The translations under genes were made by a program, and so were the position numbers. From the NCBI GenBank assembly GCA_900545075.1, contig UQXT01000112.1:1-5928 (forward strand): a stretch of DNA of 5,928 nucleotides, written 5' to 3'. Of the stretch, positions 5,276 to 5,928 are shown piece after piece. A model generated the notes under the pieces. The model saw nothing but the letters and a program-made list of their open reading frames with translations, searched no databases and had not been told where the DNA came from. Source of the stretch: an uncultured Collinsella sp. (GTDB taxonomy: Bacteria > Actinomycetota > Coriobacteriia > Coriobacteriales > Coriobacteriaceae). Position 1 is the first letter of the stretch, and every line of letters starts with the position of its first letter.

Positions 5276-5928
5276 ATGATACGGGTGCGTAATCTCAAAC
5301 TGCTGATGTCCTATCTCGGCGAATTCAAGCGCGATTTTATCCTCGGCGTGCTGTTCATCGCCGTCGAGACTACGCTTGAGCTCTTTATCCCCGTGATCAT
5401 GGCTAACATCATCGACGTGGGCGTGCCCGCGCGCGACACCGGCTACATCCTGTTCCAGGGAGCACTCATGCTGGGGTGCGCGGCCGTGTCGCTTGTACTC
5501 GGTCTCGGCTATGCGCGTTATTCGGCACGTGTGGCGGTGGGCCTCGGCGCCAACCTGCGCGCCGCGGAGTACCGCAAGATCCAGACCCTCGCCTTCGGCA
5601 ATCTCGATGAATACGAGACGAGCTCGCTTGTTACTCGCATGACCACCGACATCACCGTGATTCAAAACGCCGTAGGTAACGGCTTCCGCCCCATGGTGCG
5701 CGGGCCGGTAAATTTGGTCATGGGCCTCGTCTACGCTTTTGCGCTCTCGCGCGAGCTCGCGGCGGTCTTTGCCGTCATTCTGCCGATGCTCGCCATCGTG
5801 CTCGGTATCATTACCGTGCGCGTGAGCCCGCTCTACCGCCAACTCCAGACCTCGATGGACCACCTTAACGGCGTGGTGCAAGAGGACCTTACCGCCGTAC
5901 GCGCCGTGAAGGCTTACGTGCGCGCCGA
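5276..5928 (+). CDS. Type I ABC exporter, N-terminal transmembrane part (3' truncated by window)
   Basis: The frame runs open to the right edge and shows 217 residues from ATG 5276. The sequence fits the ABC_membrane domain of fused TMD-NBD exporters, which pump lipids, peptides or drugs using ATP. Visible are a first helix (~20-46, ending in MANIIDVGV), a second (~60-80), the intracellular-loop stretch ANLRAAEYRKIQTLAFGNLDEYETSSLVTRMTTDITVIQNAV (given here as the region 92-133), a helix pair near 140-183, and DLTAVRAVKAYVRA at the edge. The SSLVTRMTTD style is common in one half of heterodimeric exporters such as BmrC/LmrC types, so a partner gene may follow outside the window. The ATP-binding domain is not visible. 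The start is uncertain: in-frame ATGs at 5264, 5273 and 5276 and GTG at 5285 compete, while GGAG at 5269-5272 lies 3 bases before 5276 and 12 before 5285. The gene is divergent from the MATE-merR operon. Confidence 0.88.
   Translation, partial: MIRVRNLKLLMSYLGEFKRDFILGVLFIAVETTLELFIPVIMANIIDVGVPARDTGYILFQGALMLGCAAVSLVLGLGYARYSARVAVGLGANLRAAEYRKIQTLAFGNLDEYETSSLVTRMTTDITVIQNAVGNGFRPMVRGPVNLVMGLVYAFALSRELAAVFAVILPMLAIVLGIITVRVSPLYRQLQTSMDHLNGVVQEDLTAVRAVKAYVRA

Noticed and set aside
5054..5881. Minus-strand open frame (275 codons) opposite the ABC exporter gene
   Set aside because: It is the antisense of a clear ABC_membrane coding sequence, is rich in His/Glu/Arg, and runs through the promoter region.

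Overview
The window looks like ordinary chromosome from a high-GC actinobacterium of the class Coriobacteriia, most likely Collinsella or a close relative. This is an inference from the strong G/C preference at third codon positions, the style of the LigA protein and the gene types; I could not run a search. I see no mobile element, CRISPR array, tRNA or rRNA.

Layout, left to right. (1) Positions 1-230 hold the 3' end of an HtrA/DegP-like serine protease gene: the end of a PDZ domain and a Gln/Gly/Tyr-rich tail. A hairpin terminator follows at 257-292. (2) Positions 231-478 are non-coding. They hold that terminator, a second perfect inverted repeat, a 12-bp palindrome and a weak candidate promoter for the next gene. 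(3) Positions 479-2707 encode a complete NAD+-dependent DNA ligase, LigA (742 aa), with all expected domains plus two unusual parts: an N-terminal extension carrying a possible sliding-clamp-binding motif, and an insertion of about 20 residues in the helix-hairpin-helix region. (4) A probable bidirectional terminator at 2727-2773 separates ligA from a convergent minus-strand operon. (5) That operon, read from 5023 down to 2772, encodes a 12-helix MATE-family efflux transporter and then a MerR-family regulator with a GyrI-like drug-sensing domain. (6) Positions 5024-5275 form a divergent promoter region. (7) From about 5276 to the right edge lies the 5' part of a type I ABC exporter gene on the plus strand.

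How the parts fit together. The MATE pump and MerR regulator look like a self-regulated multidrug efflux unit. The promoter driving them (5064-5094, minus strand) has the hallmark MerR layout: a TTGACT -35 box, a 19-bp spacer and an imperfect dyad inside the spacer. The regulator would therefore control its own operon by untwisting this promoter when it binds a ligand. The divergent ABC exporter has an ordinary strong sigma-70-type promoter (TTGACA, 16 bp, AATAAT) and may be a second export system beside the first. LigA and the HtrA-like protease are housekeeping neighbours with no evident functional link to the efflux genes.

The most interesting leads are the QSSLF motif at the extreme N-terminus of LigA and the MerR-type promoter. 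Nothing here amounts to a wholly new multi-gene system.
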